Below are positions 58,001 through 64,000 of a stretch of 64,000 bases of DNA, one piece after another. Below the pieces are notes generated by a model. It worked only from the letters and a program-made list of their open reading frames with translations, was not told the DNA's origin and made no database searches. A program made the position numbers and the translations under genes. Source of the DNA: Microbacterium sp. CFH 31415 (GTDB lineage: Bacteria; Actinomycetota; Actinomycetes; Actinomycetales; Microbacteriaceae); NCBI RefSeq assembly GCF_022538185.1, contig NZ_JAKYXC010000016.1:106221-170220 (forward strand). Direction: 5' to 3'. The first letter of the stretch is position 1; each line of letters begins with the position of its first letter.

Positions 58001-59573
58001 CGCGGCCGCCGACGCGGGCATCCCCGCCCCTCGCCGGCCATGGCTCGATGACCTCGCCGGCACGATCGACCTGCGCGATCTGCCGCTCGAGGGCGACCAG
58101 CGCATTCCGATCGGCCTCGCCGACATCCCGCAGCGGCAGCTGCAGGAGGCGGTCTACTTTCAGCCCGACACCGACGGTCACATGCTCGTGTACGGCACGA
58201 GCGGCGCGGGCAAGAGCGCCGCGCTGCGTACGATCGGCATCGCGGCGGGCGCGCGGCCCGACCTCGGCCGTGTCGCCGTGTACGGCATCGACTTCGGCAC
58301 CGGCGCACTGCGCTCGATGGAGATCATGCCGCACGTCGGATCGATCGTCTCGGGCGACGACGTCGAGCGCGTCCAGCGCCTGCTGCGCACGCTGCGGGGC
58401 GTGCTCGACGACCGCGCGAAGCGGTACTCCGACGTCAACGCCGCCACGCTCACCGAGTACCGGCAGATCACCGGCGACGCCGCAGAGCCCCGCATCATCC
58501 TGCTGCTCGACGGGTTCGGCGTCTTCAAGCAGGACTGGGAGACGTCGTCGACCCGCGCGCCGTTCTACGGCATCTTCATGCGTCTGCTCGGTGAGGGCCG
58601 CCCGCTCGGCGTGCACGTGGTCGCGACCGCCGACCGCTACGGCGCCGTTCCCACCGCGGTGAGCGCCAACGTCACCAAGCGGATCGTGCTGCGGATGTCC
58701 GACGAGGGCGCCTACGCGATCCTCGGCGTCGCGAAGGACGTCCTCAACGAGCGCAGCGTGCCCGGCCGTGCGATCGTCGACGGACTCGAGACCCAGGTAG
58801 CCGTCATCGGCGGCACGACCAACGTCGCCGAGCAGAACACCGCGGCCGAGGCGTTCGCCGCGGCGCTGCGGGCGGCGGGCGCCGTCGAGGCGAAGAACAT
58901 CGGGTCGCTCCCGGTCGAGCTCGACGTGGCCGAGCTGCCGGCGCGCGTGGGGGAGTTCCCCGCGCTCGGCATCGGCGACGACACGCTCGGCCCCAAGGGC
59001 TTCGAGCCCGTCGGCACGTTCGTCGTCGCGGGTCCTCCGCAGAGCGGCAAGACCACCGCCCTGCGCGGCATCGTCTCGTCGCTGGAGCGCTTCGACCCCG
59101 ATGTCGAGCTCTTCCACGTCGGCGGGCGTCGCGCCGCGCTGCGCGACTACCGGCCGTGGCGGCAGGCGGTGTCGGCCATCGAGGACGTGCGCGCGCTCGC
59201 GAAGGAGCTCAAGGACGTCGTTGCCGACGAGTCGACCTCCAAGCGGATCGCGGTCGTCGTCGAGAACATCACCGAGTACGGCGACACCGATGCCGAGCGC
59301 CCGCTCAAGGAGCTCTTCCAGGCGATCAACCGCAGCGACCACTTCCTCGTCGCCGACGGCGACGTGTCGCAGCTGAGCAGCGGCTACGGCCTGATCGGCG
59401 AGCTCAAGGGCGGACGCCACGGCATCGCCCTGCGGCCCGAGACGTACGACGGCGACTCGCTGTTCAAGATCCCCTTCCCGAAGGTGCAGCGGCACGAGTT
59501 CCCCGCCGGCCGCGGCCTCTTCGTCGAGAACGGACAGGTCGTCACGGTGCAGCTGCCGCTGGTCGCGGAGTAG
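55086..59573 (+). CDS. Type VII secretion ATPase, EccC/EssC-like FtsK/SpoIIIE protein with FHA domain
   Basis: Membrane motor of 1495 residues for WXG100-type export. The N-terminus has a ubiquitin-like region (1-90), then an FHA domain (about 100-200; GSTVIGR, SKRHARVE, NSANGL), as in EssC. Two membrane segments (241-283) and a coiled coil (285-325) follow, then three FtsK-like ATPase domains with P-loops at 710-718 (GGTTGSGKS), 1037-1044 (GTSGAGKS) and 1316-1323 (GPPQSGKT). Domain 1 keeps the acidic Walker B (VIDEF). Domain 2 reads LLDGF, lacking the catalytic Glu. The start is GTG at 55086. The first WXG100 gene follows after 108 bp. Confidence 0.94.
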   Translation: MKLKLGLRRGVGSTVDVLVTADSTATVQDVARALAEGDALAAPGGVNASDVPTLLVASPAGRPVHLDPSASIADAPIGSGFDASVVPAVHGAGADGAVTAAVMRIHSGPDAGRTIPLAAGSTVIGRVAPAQVLLDDPLVSKRHARVEVDQSIELVDLNSANGLIVDGGLVQRVRVIPGQKITIGATEVSFSLVPRVETDASLVLERGGALMFNRSPRVEDRYAGQEFRHPIIPNEADPRIFPWPMIMAPVLLGLAMFAVTQRPTSLLIVAMAPLMMLGNFIGQRTQQGKKLQLEIETFETQLDELEEQLEMEEIVERERRRAEAPATATVYENAMALGPMLWTRRPEHWNFLGLRLGVGAGHSRNTIQEANDQRGIAQYSQQVRRLRERFAHIDDVPVIELLPSAGAIGIAGPRELAADVVRGLGVQLFGLHAPNEVVTAAIVDPGWTGDMEWMKWLPHTTSPRSPFAEMALADSQSAGTALLNGLEEAILERLSGSATHRGPLAASEVSMALGKHVGEQRGGGGSAAGDVSLVLFVTHDAPVDRPRLTQVIERGPDAGVYTVFVAPTVESLPASCRTFIDVSHGLDEATVGWVRAGDRAQSVAIEGVSREYAEIFAKRLAPVVDSSSVAADSSDLPNSVSLLRLIGTDMAAEPQAAVERWRQNNSVIDRTRGPRPRLKRAGTLKAYVGQGSPDAMSLDLRTQGPHALVGGTTGSGKSEFLQAWVLGMAAEYSPDRVTFLFVDYKGGSAFADCVELPHTVGLVTDLSPHLVRRALTSLRAELHHREHLFNRKKAKDLLELEKRQDPETPPALVLVIDEFAALATEVPEFVDGVVDIAQRGRSLGIHLIMATQRPAGVIKDNLRANTNLRVALRMADAADSNDVVGDPVASTFDPSIPGRGIAKTGPGRLVPFQSGYAGGWTAEEPDRAQVRVAELRFGSVTLWEAEGDSESDTHDEDLGPNDQKRLVANLVAAAADAGIPAPRRPWLDDLAGTIDLRDLPLEGDQRIPIGLADIPQRQLQEAVYFQPDTDGHMLVYGTSGAGKSAALRTIGIAAGARPDLGRVAVYGIDFGTGALRSMEIMPHVGSIVSGDDVERVQRLLRTLRGVLDDRAKRYSDVNAATLTEYRQITGDAAEPRIILLLDGFGVFKQDWETSSTRAPFYGIFMRLLGEGRPLGVHVVATADRYGAVPTAVSANVTKRIVLRMSDEGAYAILGVAKDVLNERSVPGRAIVDGLETQVAVIGGTTNVAEQNTAAEAFAAALRAAGAVEAKNIGSLPVELDVAELPARVGEFPALGIGDDTLGPKGFEPVGTFVVAGPPQSGKTTALRGIVSSLERFDPDVELFHVGGRRAALRDYRPWRQAVSAIEDVRALAKELKDVVADESTSKRIAVVVENITEYGDTDAERPLKELFQAINRSDHFLVADGDVSQLSSGYGLIGELKGGRHGIALRPETYDGDSLFKIPFPKVQRHEFPAGRGLFVENGQVVTVQLPLVAE

Positions 59574-59591
59574 GGACGAGCGGATGCCGCG

Positions 59592-59611
59592 AATGGGGAA
59601 TGATCCCCATT
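59592..59611. promoter_or_regulatory. Operator-like palindrome before the first WXG100 gene
   Basis: AATGGGGA (59592-59599), 4 bases, then TCCCCATT (59604-59611). The same palindrome, CATGGGGA-N4-TCCCCATG, precedes the second WXG100 gene at 63621-63640, overlapping or abutting the proposed -35 box in both. Confidence 0.65.
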
Positions 59612-59639
59612 GGGAAGCGCTCACCCGCTCGGTTAGCCT
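59610..59639 (+). promoter_or_regulatory. Promoter of the first WXG100 gene
   Basis: TTGGGA (59610-59615), 18 bases, then TAGCCT (59634-59639) within GGTTAGCCTG. The second WXG100 gene has the equivalent GGTTAGCGTG. The predicted start is about 36 bases before the ATG at 59682. Confidence 0.55.
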
Positions 59640-59667
59640 GACGTGGGGCCAGAGCGGTCCGAGGTTT

Positions 59668-59970
59668 CGAAGGGAATGACGATGGCGGATTTCAAGGCTT
59701 CTTACGGTGAGATGGAAGCGATGTCGGGCAAGCTCGACAGCGGTCGCGAGGAGATCGGCGACATCCTGCGTCGCCTGAAGAGCGATGTGGACCGTCTGCT
59801 CGGCGATGACTTCAAGACGCAGCACGCGTCGGGCAAGTTCGGCGAGGGGTACACCGAGCTGACCACGGGTCTGGAGAAGGCCATCGAGGGCATCTCCGAC
59901 ATGGGTGAGTCGCTGCGCAAGATGCAGCAGGCGATCAAGGACACCGACCAGGCACTCGCCGGCAACTGAC
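59668..59970 (+). repeat. 303-bp identical duplication, copy 1
   Basis: From the ribosome site to the base after the stop, this segment is identical to 63698-64000, with no base change across the WXG100 gene. The sequence upstream differs apart from the promoter elements. Confidence 0.95.
59682..59969 (+). CDS. WXG100-family secreted protein, copy 1
   Basis: Small helical-hairpin protein of 95 residues, the standard size for ESX/type VII substrates. Two long helices flank a central turn. The turn reads LGDDFKTQHASGKFGEG, so the W-x-G itself is absent. There is no signal peptide, as expected for type VII export. I chose the ATG at 59682 (MADFKASYGE) because AAGGGA is 7 bases upstream; ATG 59676 lies against it. 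Position right after the EccC-like ATPase gene makes it the presumptive secreted substrate or partner. The gene is repeated base for base at 63712. Confidence 0.85.
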   Translation: MADFKASYGEMEAMSGKLDSGREEIGDILRRLKSDVDRLLGDDFKTQHASGKFGEGYTELTTGLEKAIEGISDMGESLRKMQQAIKDTDQALAGN

Positions 59971-60028
59971 GACTTCGCGGCGGCGGCGGCCACCGGCCGC
60001 CCCGCCGCGCCATGCGGAGGGCGAAGAA

Positions 60029-60343
60029 GTGCCAGACATCTACCTCAACATGCAGGAGCTCGACGAGGTCCTCGCCGGGCTCGACGCGTCGATCGACGAG
60101 TTCGACTCCGCGACCGGTGTCGCCGACGGCATCGCCGAGGCCATCGGCCGCCCCGACGGCCGTGGCTCGCTCCACGGCAAGGCGAACGACTTCGAGGACG
60201 ACTGGAACAACACGCGCGGCGAGTTGAAGGACAACCTCGACCAGATCCGCACCCACCTCCAGGACGTCATCGACGGGTGGCGGAACTGGGATGCCGAGGC
60301 TGCGGCCGCGATGCAGTCGTCCGCCCCCGACAACGCGGTGTGA
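60029..60343 (+). CDS. WXG100-like small helical protein
   Basis: Protein of 104 residues with two predicted helices around DDWNNTRGELKD, which could be the W-xx-(x)G turn of a WXG100 protein. The start is GTG at 60029 with GAAG upstream. It lies 59 bp after WXG100 copy 1 and 7 bp before a larger presumed substrate. WXG100-type proteins usually act as a heterodimer, so it may pair with the neighbouring WXG100 protein or with the effector-like protein. Confidence 0.78.
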   Translation: MPDIYLNMQELDEVLAGLDASIDEFDSATGVADGIAEAIGRPDGRGSLHGKANDFEDDWNNTRGELKDNLDQIRTHLQDVIDGWRNWDAEAAAAMQSSAPDNAV

Positions 60344-60350
60344 GGACACG

Positions 60351-61703
60351 ATGACACTCCGTTCCCCCGAGAACAATCTGCTGCGCCGCCTGGAGGGCAA
60401 CCCCGGCGATGTGCGCCGCTACGGCCAGGATCTCGTCGACGCGGGTGCGGTCATGCGCCGCACGGCGACGCAGCTGAAGCGGATCAGCGAGGGCACGCGG
60501 CAGATCGCCGAGTCCGTCGACGCCGTCCGGGAGGTCGCGGGCGAGACGTATCCCGACCTCGAGAAGGCCGCGACGCGGTACGAGCGCACCGGCGCGGTGC
60601 TGAAGACCTACGCCGTCGAGCTCGACACGGCGCAGACCGGGATCCACCCGCTCATCCCGCAGATCGAGGACGCCCATCGCGACCTGGTGACGGCACGGAC
60701 GGACGAGGCGGACGCCGATCGGCTCGTGCGCGACCACCGGTATCAGATGCCGTGGGAGGACGACGTCTCGGATTCCCAGAAGCAGGCGGCGCTCGACGCG
60801 CAGACCAGCGCCGAGACGGCGCGGGAGAACGCCGAGAGCAGGCTCGCATCGCTGTGGGGCACGTTCGACCGCAAGTTCTCGACGTGGTCGGACGCCTACG
60901 ACGACGCCGTCGACGGGATCGAGGACGCCTTCGACGCGGCCGACAACAACGACGCGTGGGGAGAGGACCTGCTGCCGGTCCTGGGCTGGATCGCGGTCGG
61001 CCTCGCGGTGGTCGCGATCTTCGTGACCGGGCCGATCGCGCTGGCCATCGCCGCCATCGGCGCGGTGATCGCCCTCGTGATGGTCGCGATCAACGTGCTC
61101 AAGTACGCCAAGGGCAGAGGCAACTGGCTCGATCTGACGCTCTCGATCATCGGCGTCATCCCGTTCGCCCGGCCGCTCATCACGGGCGCGCGCGGCGGCA
61201 TCGCCGCGCTGCGGGGCGTCTCGGCCACGTTCTCGGCAGGTCGCGGCGTCATGCGCGCCTCCGTGCGGTCGACCTTCCCCCGCTTCGGCTACGCGCCGAT
61301 GTCGGGCGGACCGTTCTCACGGCTCGCGGGCCTCGGGAACAACGCGTGGGCGGGCACGCGCAACGCGTACTACGCCGTGCGGTCCGGCGTGCGGTCGTCG
61401 GCCCTGCTCTCGCGCTTCTCGATGCGCGACTTCTTCATCGACCGCCCGGTGATGAACCTGTGGCGCGGCGGGCACAACCCGGTCACGAGCTTCTCGAACT
61501 TCCTGCTGCGCAACGGCTCCCGCGTGGGTGACGACGCAGTCGCGTGGGCCAACTCCGCCGAGGTCGCGTCGTTCGCGCCGTCGCAGTTCGCGCAGGCCGC
61601 CTCCGTCTTCGAGTCGTCGGTCACGTGGATTGTAAACTCCGACTTCATGGCCACGCAGAACTCCGAACGCTACAGCGGCTGGCGAGCGAGCCTGGTTTCG
61701 TGA
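60351..61703 (+). CDS. Putative type VII-secreted protein with helical N-terminus and membrane segments
   Basis: Protein of 450 residues. The N-terminal 200 residues are long helices (GNPGDVRRYGQDLVDAG, TATQLKRISEGTRQIAES), matching the helical signal modules of large type VII substrates such as LXG-like proteins. A hydrophobic block (about 205-285) holds two to four membrane helices. The last 170 residues have no recognised toxin motif (SRLAGLGNNAWAGTRNAYYAV). The ATG at 60351 follows the WXG100-like gene by 7 bp and its stop overlaps the next gene (GTGA). It may be an effector or a membrane component of the exporter. Confidence 0.7.
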   Translation: MTLRSPENNLLRRLEGNPGDVRRYGQDLVDAGAVMRRTATQLKRISEGTRQIAESVDAVREVAGETYPDLEKAATRYERTGAVLKTYAVELDTAQTGIHPLIPQIEDAHRDLVTARTDEADADRLVRDHRYQMPWEDDVSDSQKQAALDAQTSAETARENAESRLASLWGTFDRKFSTWSDAYDDAVDGIEDAFDAADNNDAWGEDLLPVLGWIAVGLAVVAIFVTGPIALAIAAIGAVIALVMVAINVLKYAKGRGNWLDLTLSIIGVIPFARPLITGARGGIAALRGVSATFSAGRGVMRASVRSTFPRFGYAPMSGGPFSRLAGLGNNAWAGTRNAYYAVRSGVRSSALLSRFSMRDFFIDRPVMNLWRGGHNPVTSFSNFLLRNGSRVGDDAVAWANSAEVASFAPSQFAQAASVFESSVTWIVNSDFMATQNSERYSGWRASLVS

Positions 61704-62410
61704 CCTCGCCGCACTCGCCCTTCGCCTACGCCATCGGCGACGAGGCCGACGCCGCGCGCGAGCGCAGCATCGGCCCGCGCTGGATGCCGATGAGCATCGG
61801 CCTCGTCGCGTCGGCGGTGTTCATCATCGTCACGATCGTCAACGTCCTCGCGTCGGGCATCCCGAACCCCGTGGACGGCACGTCCGCGTGGGACTCCGAT
61901 GTGCCCTTCCCGCTCATCCCGCTGCCCAGCTGGCTGACCGTCCCGGTCGCGCTGGCCCCGCTTCTCACCGCGGTGCTGCTGTGGCGGGTCGTCGACGCAC
62001 GGCACAAGGCGCTGCTGACCAACACGATCGTCTACGCGCTCACGGTCTTCCTCCTCCTGCCGATCCTGCTGTCGTGGGTGTACCCCGAGCCGGGCGGCAT
62101 CCCCGACGGCGATCGCACGATGGGCTGGCACTGGCTCGGCGCCCCCCTCGCGCTGATCGGCGCGATCGTGCTGATCATCCGCCGCGTCACGCTGCCGGCT
62201 TCTCCGGTGCCCGCTGTCGAGCGCGACGCGTTCTTCCTCGAGGAGGTCGAGCTGCGGCGCAAGGCGCGCTACGACAAGAAGGCGCGCGCCACCCTCGAGG
62301 CCGACCTCGCCGACCTGCGCGCCCGCCAGGCCGCCGCGACCGCCGCCACCCCGAAGGCGTCGGAGCCGCACTCCCGCGCCGCCGACGATCAGCCCGGAGG
62401 CGCCGCATGA
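61700..62410 (+). CDS. Integral membrane protein of unknown function
   Basis: Protein of 236 residues with four hydrophobic segments (about 32-170) and a charged, coiled C-terminal tail (FFLEEVELRRKARYDKKARATLEADLADLRARQ). GTG 61700 overlaps the preceding stop, and its own stop overlaps the next ATG. Tight coupling to the effector-like gene suggests an immunity or anchoring role for that protein, but no family supports this. Confidence 0.72.
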   Translation: MTSPHSPFAYAIGDEADAARERSIGPRWMPMSIGLVASAVFIIVTIVNVLASGIPNPVDGTSAWDSDVPFPLIPLPSWLTVPVALAPLLTAVLLWRVVDARHKALLTNTIVYALTVFLLLPILLSWVYPEPGGIPDGDRTMGWHWLGAPLALIGAIVLIIRRVTLPASPVPAVERDAFFLEEVELRRKARYDKKARATLEADLADLRARQAAATAATPKASEPHSRAADDQPGGAA

Positions 62411-62997
62411 GCACACCGACCGCGCCGGCACCCGGACTCGGCTTCTCGATGCTCTTCCCTCCCGGCTGGCGGGAGTTCCGCACCGACGTCGAGAGTGAGC
62501 GCGAGCTCACGGAACTGGCGACCCGCGGTGCCCGCGACGCCGGGCGTGCCGACGTCGCGCTCGCGATCCGCCAGCACATCCACCGCATGTTCGAGGGGCT
62601 CCGCCGGCGACGCGCGCTCGGCGTGCACCTGCCCGTCGTCACGATGGACGACTCCGTCCTCCCTGCCTCGCTCACGGTCGTGCCGGTGCGGTTCGCGCCC
62701 GGGGGCCTCGCGCGGGCGGTGGCCGACCGGGCCGGCGATGCCGCCGTGGAAGAGGTCGATGCGACGGGCGCCCGCTGGTACCGCTGGTACGACCGTGCCG
62801 ACCAGCTGGAGGGGCAGGATGCCGCGGCATCCGTCACCCTCCACTATGTGATCCCGCGCCCCGACGACGCCGGAGCCCTGCACCTGCTGTACGCCTACAC
62901 CGTCCTCGCCGAGGATCGCGGCGAGGAGCCCGACCGCTCGCTCGAGACGCTCGGGCACGGGATCATCGGCACGTTCGAGTGGGGCCGGCCGGCATGA
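62407..62997 (+). CDS. Small cytosolic protein of the type VII gene group, unknown function
   Basis: Protein of 196 residues, no signal peptide or membrane segment. A helical N-terminal part is followed by beta-rich segments (SLTVVPVRFAPGGL, VTLHYVIPRP, LHLLYAYTVLAEDRG). It overlaps both neighbours by 4 bp. Its size and position recall the small accessory or chaperone proteins found in type VII gene groups, but no motif proves it. Confidence 0.7.
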   Translation: MSTPTAPAPGLGFSMLFPPGWREFRTDVESERELTELATRGARDAGRADVALAIRQHIHRMFEGLRRRRALGVHLPVVTMDDSVLPASLTVVPVRFAPGGLARAVADRAGDAAVEEVDATGARWYRWYDRADQLEGQDAAASVTLHYVIPRPDDAGALHLLYAYTVLAEDRGEEPDRSLETLGHGIIGTFEWGRPA

Positions 62998-63608
62998 CGG
63001 ACTACGTCATCGATCTCGACGACCGCGAGTGGATCGGCGTGCCGCCCGCCTTCCCGTATCTGGAGTGGCCGGATGCCGCGGCCTGGGCCGCCGCGCTCGC
63101 GGACGCCGCGATCCCCGGCGATCCGGAGCGCCGGGCCGCGTTCGAGCGCGCCGCCCTCAACGTCGCCTCCGATCGGCCGCAGGACGTCGACCATGTGCTG
63201 TGGTTCGCCCCCGAGGACGGCCGCGCGATGGGGGTGGCGTTCCTCAGCGTGTACGGCGAGGTCCCGGCCGAGGTCGACCTCGAAGACGTCGCGATGCTCG
63301 GCATCGACTCGCCCACGGCGCCGCAGATCGCGTCGCACGCATCCGAGCGCTTCGGCACCGTCGTGCAGGCGGCGGCGACCGTGCGCCTGTCCGACGTCGC
63401 GGCCGAGCCAGAGGCCGCGCAGGGCGTCGCCGGCAGCATCCGCACCGTGGCCGCGGCATCCGATCTCCTCTTCGTCCTCAACGCGGTCGACGAGGACATC
63501 GTCACCCTCGCGGTCATGCAGCAGCCGATGATCGACCTCTTCGAGCGCATCGAGCTGCTGACGGACGACGACGCCGTGACCGACGCGGTGCGGCGTCTGG
63601 TCCAGTAG
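62994..63608 (+). CDS. Small cytosolic protein of the type VII gene group, unknown function
   Basis: Protein of 204 residues with helical and beta segments (VDHVLWFAPEDGRAMGVAFLSVYGE, LLFVLNAVDEDIVTLAV). Its layout, with a helical N-terminus, a beta-rich middle and a final hydrophobic strand, resembles that of the preceding gene, so the two may be distant relatives. The ATG at 62994 overlaps the upstream stop. It ends 12 bp before the palindrome of the second WXG100 promoter. Confidence 0.7.
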   Translation: MTDYVIDLDDREWIGVPPAFPYLEWPDAAAWAAALADAAIPGDPERRAAFERAALNVASDRPQDVDHVLWFAPEDGRAMGVAFLSVYGEVPAEVDLEDVAMLGIDSPTAPQIASHASERFGTVVQAAATVRLSDVAAEPEAAQGVAGSIRTVAAASDLLFVLNAVDEDIVTLAVMQQPMIDLFERIELLTDDDAVTDAVRRLVQ

Positions 63609-63620
63609 TTCGACGTCCGC

Positions 63621-63640
63621 CATGGGGAATGGTCCCCATG
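63621..63640. promoter_or_regulatory. Operator-like palindrome before the second WXG100 gene
   Basis: CATGGGGA, 4 bases (ATGG), TCCCCATG. It matches the palindrome at 59592-59611 in sequence and in distance to the -10 box (21 versus 22 bases). Confidence 0.65.
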
Positions 63641-63667
63641 GGCACTCCGGCGGTCCCGGGTTAGCGT
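63639..63667 (+). promoter_or_regulatory. Promoter of the second WXG100 gene
   Basis: TGGGCA (63639-63644), 17 bases, then TAGCGT (63662-63667) within GGTTAGCGTG, as in the copy 1 promoter. Confidence 0.55.
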
Positions 63668-63697
63668 GGAGTCACCGGGCCGGACCCGGTCCACGGA

Positions 63698-64000
63698 CGA
63701 AGGGAATGACGATGGCGGATTTCAAGGCTTCTTACGGTGAGATGGAAGCGATGTCGGGCAAGCTCGACAGCGGTCGCGAGGAGATCGGCGACATCCTGCG
63801 TCGCCTGAAGAGCGATGTGGACCGTCTGCTCGGCGATGACTTCAAGACGCAGCACGCGTCGGGCAAGTTCGGCGAGGGGTACACCGAGCTGACCACGGGT
63901 CTGGAGAAGGCCATCGAGGGCATCTCCGACATGGGTGAGTCGCTGCGCAAGATGCAGCAGGCGATCAAGGACACCGACCAGGCACTCGCCGGCAACTGAC
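63698..64000 (+). repeat. 303-bp identical duplication, copy 2
   Basis: Identical to 59668-59970; identity may continue beyond the right end of the window. Confidence 0.95.
63712..63999 (+). CDS. WXG100-family secreted protein, copy 2
   Basis: Same 95 residues as copy 1, encoded by identical bases. ATG 63712 has AAGGGA 7 bases upstream. Its own promoter repeats the palindrome and TTAGCGT box of copy 1, so it is probably controlled together with it while starting a new transcription unit that runs off the window. Two intact identical copies suggest recent duplication or gene conversion. Confidence 0.85.
   Translation: MADFKASYGEMEAMSGKLDSGREEIGDILRRLKSDVDRLLGDDFKTQHASGKFGEGYTELTTGLEKAIEGISDMGESLRKMQQAIKDTDQALAGN

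Noticed and set aside
55038..59993. Open frame of about 1650 codons on the minus strand opposite the EccC-like gene
   Set aside because: It is an antisense frame created by high GC and codon bias: no domain is recognisable, the composition is His/Arg/Asp-rich, and it lies across a clear EccC-like gene.
59668..64000. Possible insertion element or prophage bounded by the identical WXG100 segments
   Set aside because: No transposase, integrase or target-site duplication; the identical segments are functional genes with promoters.

Overview
The window is chromosomal DNA of a very GC-rich actinobacterium, most likely a member of Microbacteriaceae close to Microbacterium. Support comes from the RpoB and RpoC sequences, frequent GTG and TTG starts, many start codons 6-7 nt behind a TANNNT box (leaderless transcripts), a short palindromic repeat of the GATCTCGAT...CTCGATC type, and actinobacterial gene families throughout. 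I see no rRNA, tRNA, integrase, transposase or CRISPR array.

Left part (1-22336), mainly metabolism and transport. A minus-strand operon (4731 to beyond base 1) encodes a beta-ureidopropionase-like amidohydrolase, a dihydropyrimidinase/hydantoinase, a luciferase-like oxidoreductase and an SsuBC/TauBC-type ABC transporter, which looks like reductive pyrimidine or hydantoin salvage. Next come a two-component system, a hemerythrin protein, a LolD/MacB-type ATPase with an FtsX-like permease, an SRPBCC-like protein, a 2-phosphosulfolactate phosphatase homologue, a SprT-like protein, a TPR protein and a spermidine-synthase-like methyltransferase. A dipeptide ABC transporter (lipoprotein, two permeases, and a convergent fused double ATPase) lies beside pxpA and a fused pxpB-pxpC (5-oxoprolinase).

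Middle part (22348-39426). Two large tandem DUF4062-STAND ATPase-TPR proteins, with a 70-codon remnant of a third copy between them, sit beside rpoB-rpoC. The rpo genes have a recognisable promoter (TGGACA-17-TATAGT), a TTG start for rpoB, a strong terminator after rpoC, and paired repeats flanking rpoC. Then come two convergent, apparently related secreted proteins and three unknown proteins, two of them membrane proteins.

Right part (39563-63999) is the most interesting. A tightly overlapping series encodes a Ser/Thr kinase, a 1982-residue Ig-like/FN3 surface protein, a MoxR AAA ATPase, a DUF58 protein and a transglutaminase-fold protein. This order matches the PFNA cluster (pkb2-fn3-aaa-duf58-tgm) known from bifidobacteria. 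Here it runs straight into two FHA proteins, a protein with six acidic-Thr-basic repeats, an EccC/EssC-type FtsK/SpoIIIE ATPase that also carries an FHA domain, and WXG100-type substrates. The WXG100 gene occurs twice, identical base for base, each behind the same palindrome-containing promoter, bracketing a probable type VII substrate and its partner genes. I infer a phospho-threonine/FHA-controlled type VII-like secretion and cell-surface system. The EccB, EccD and mycosin components are not in the window.
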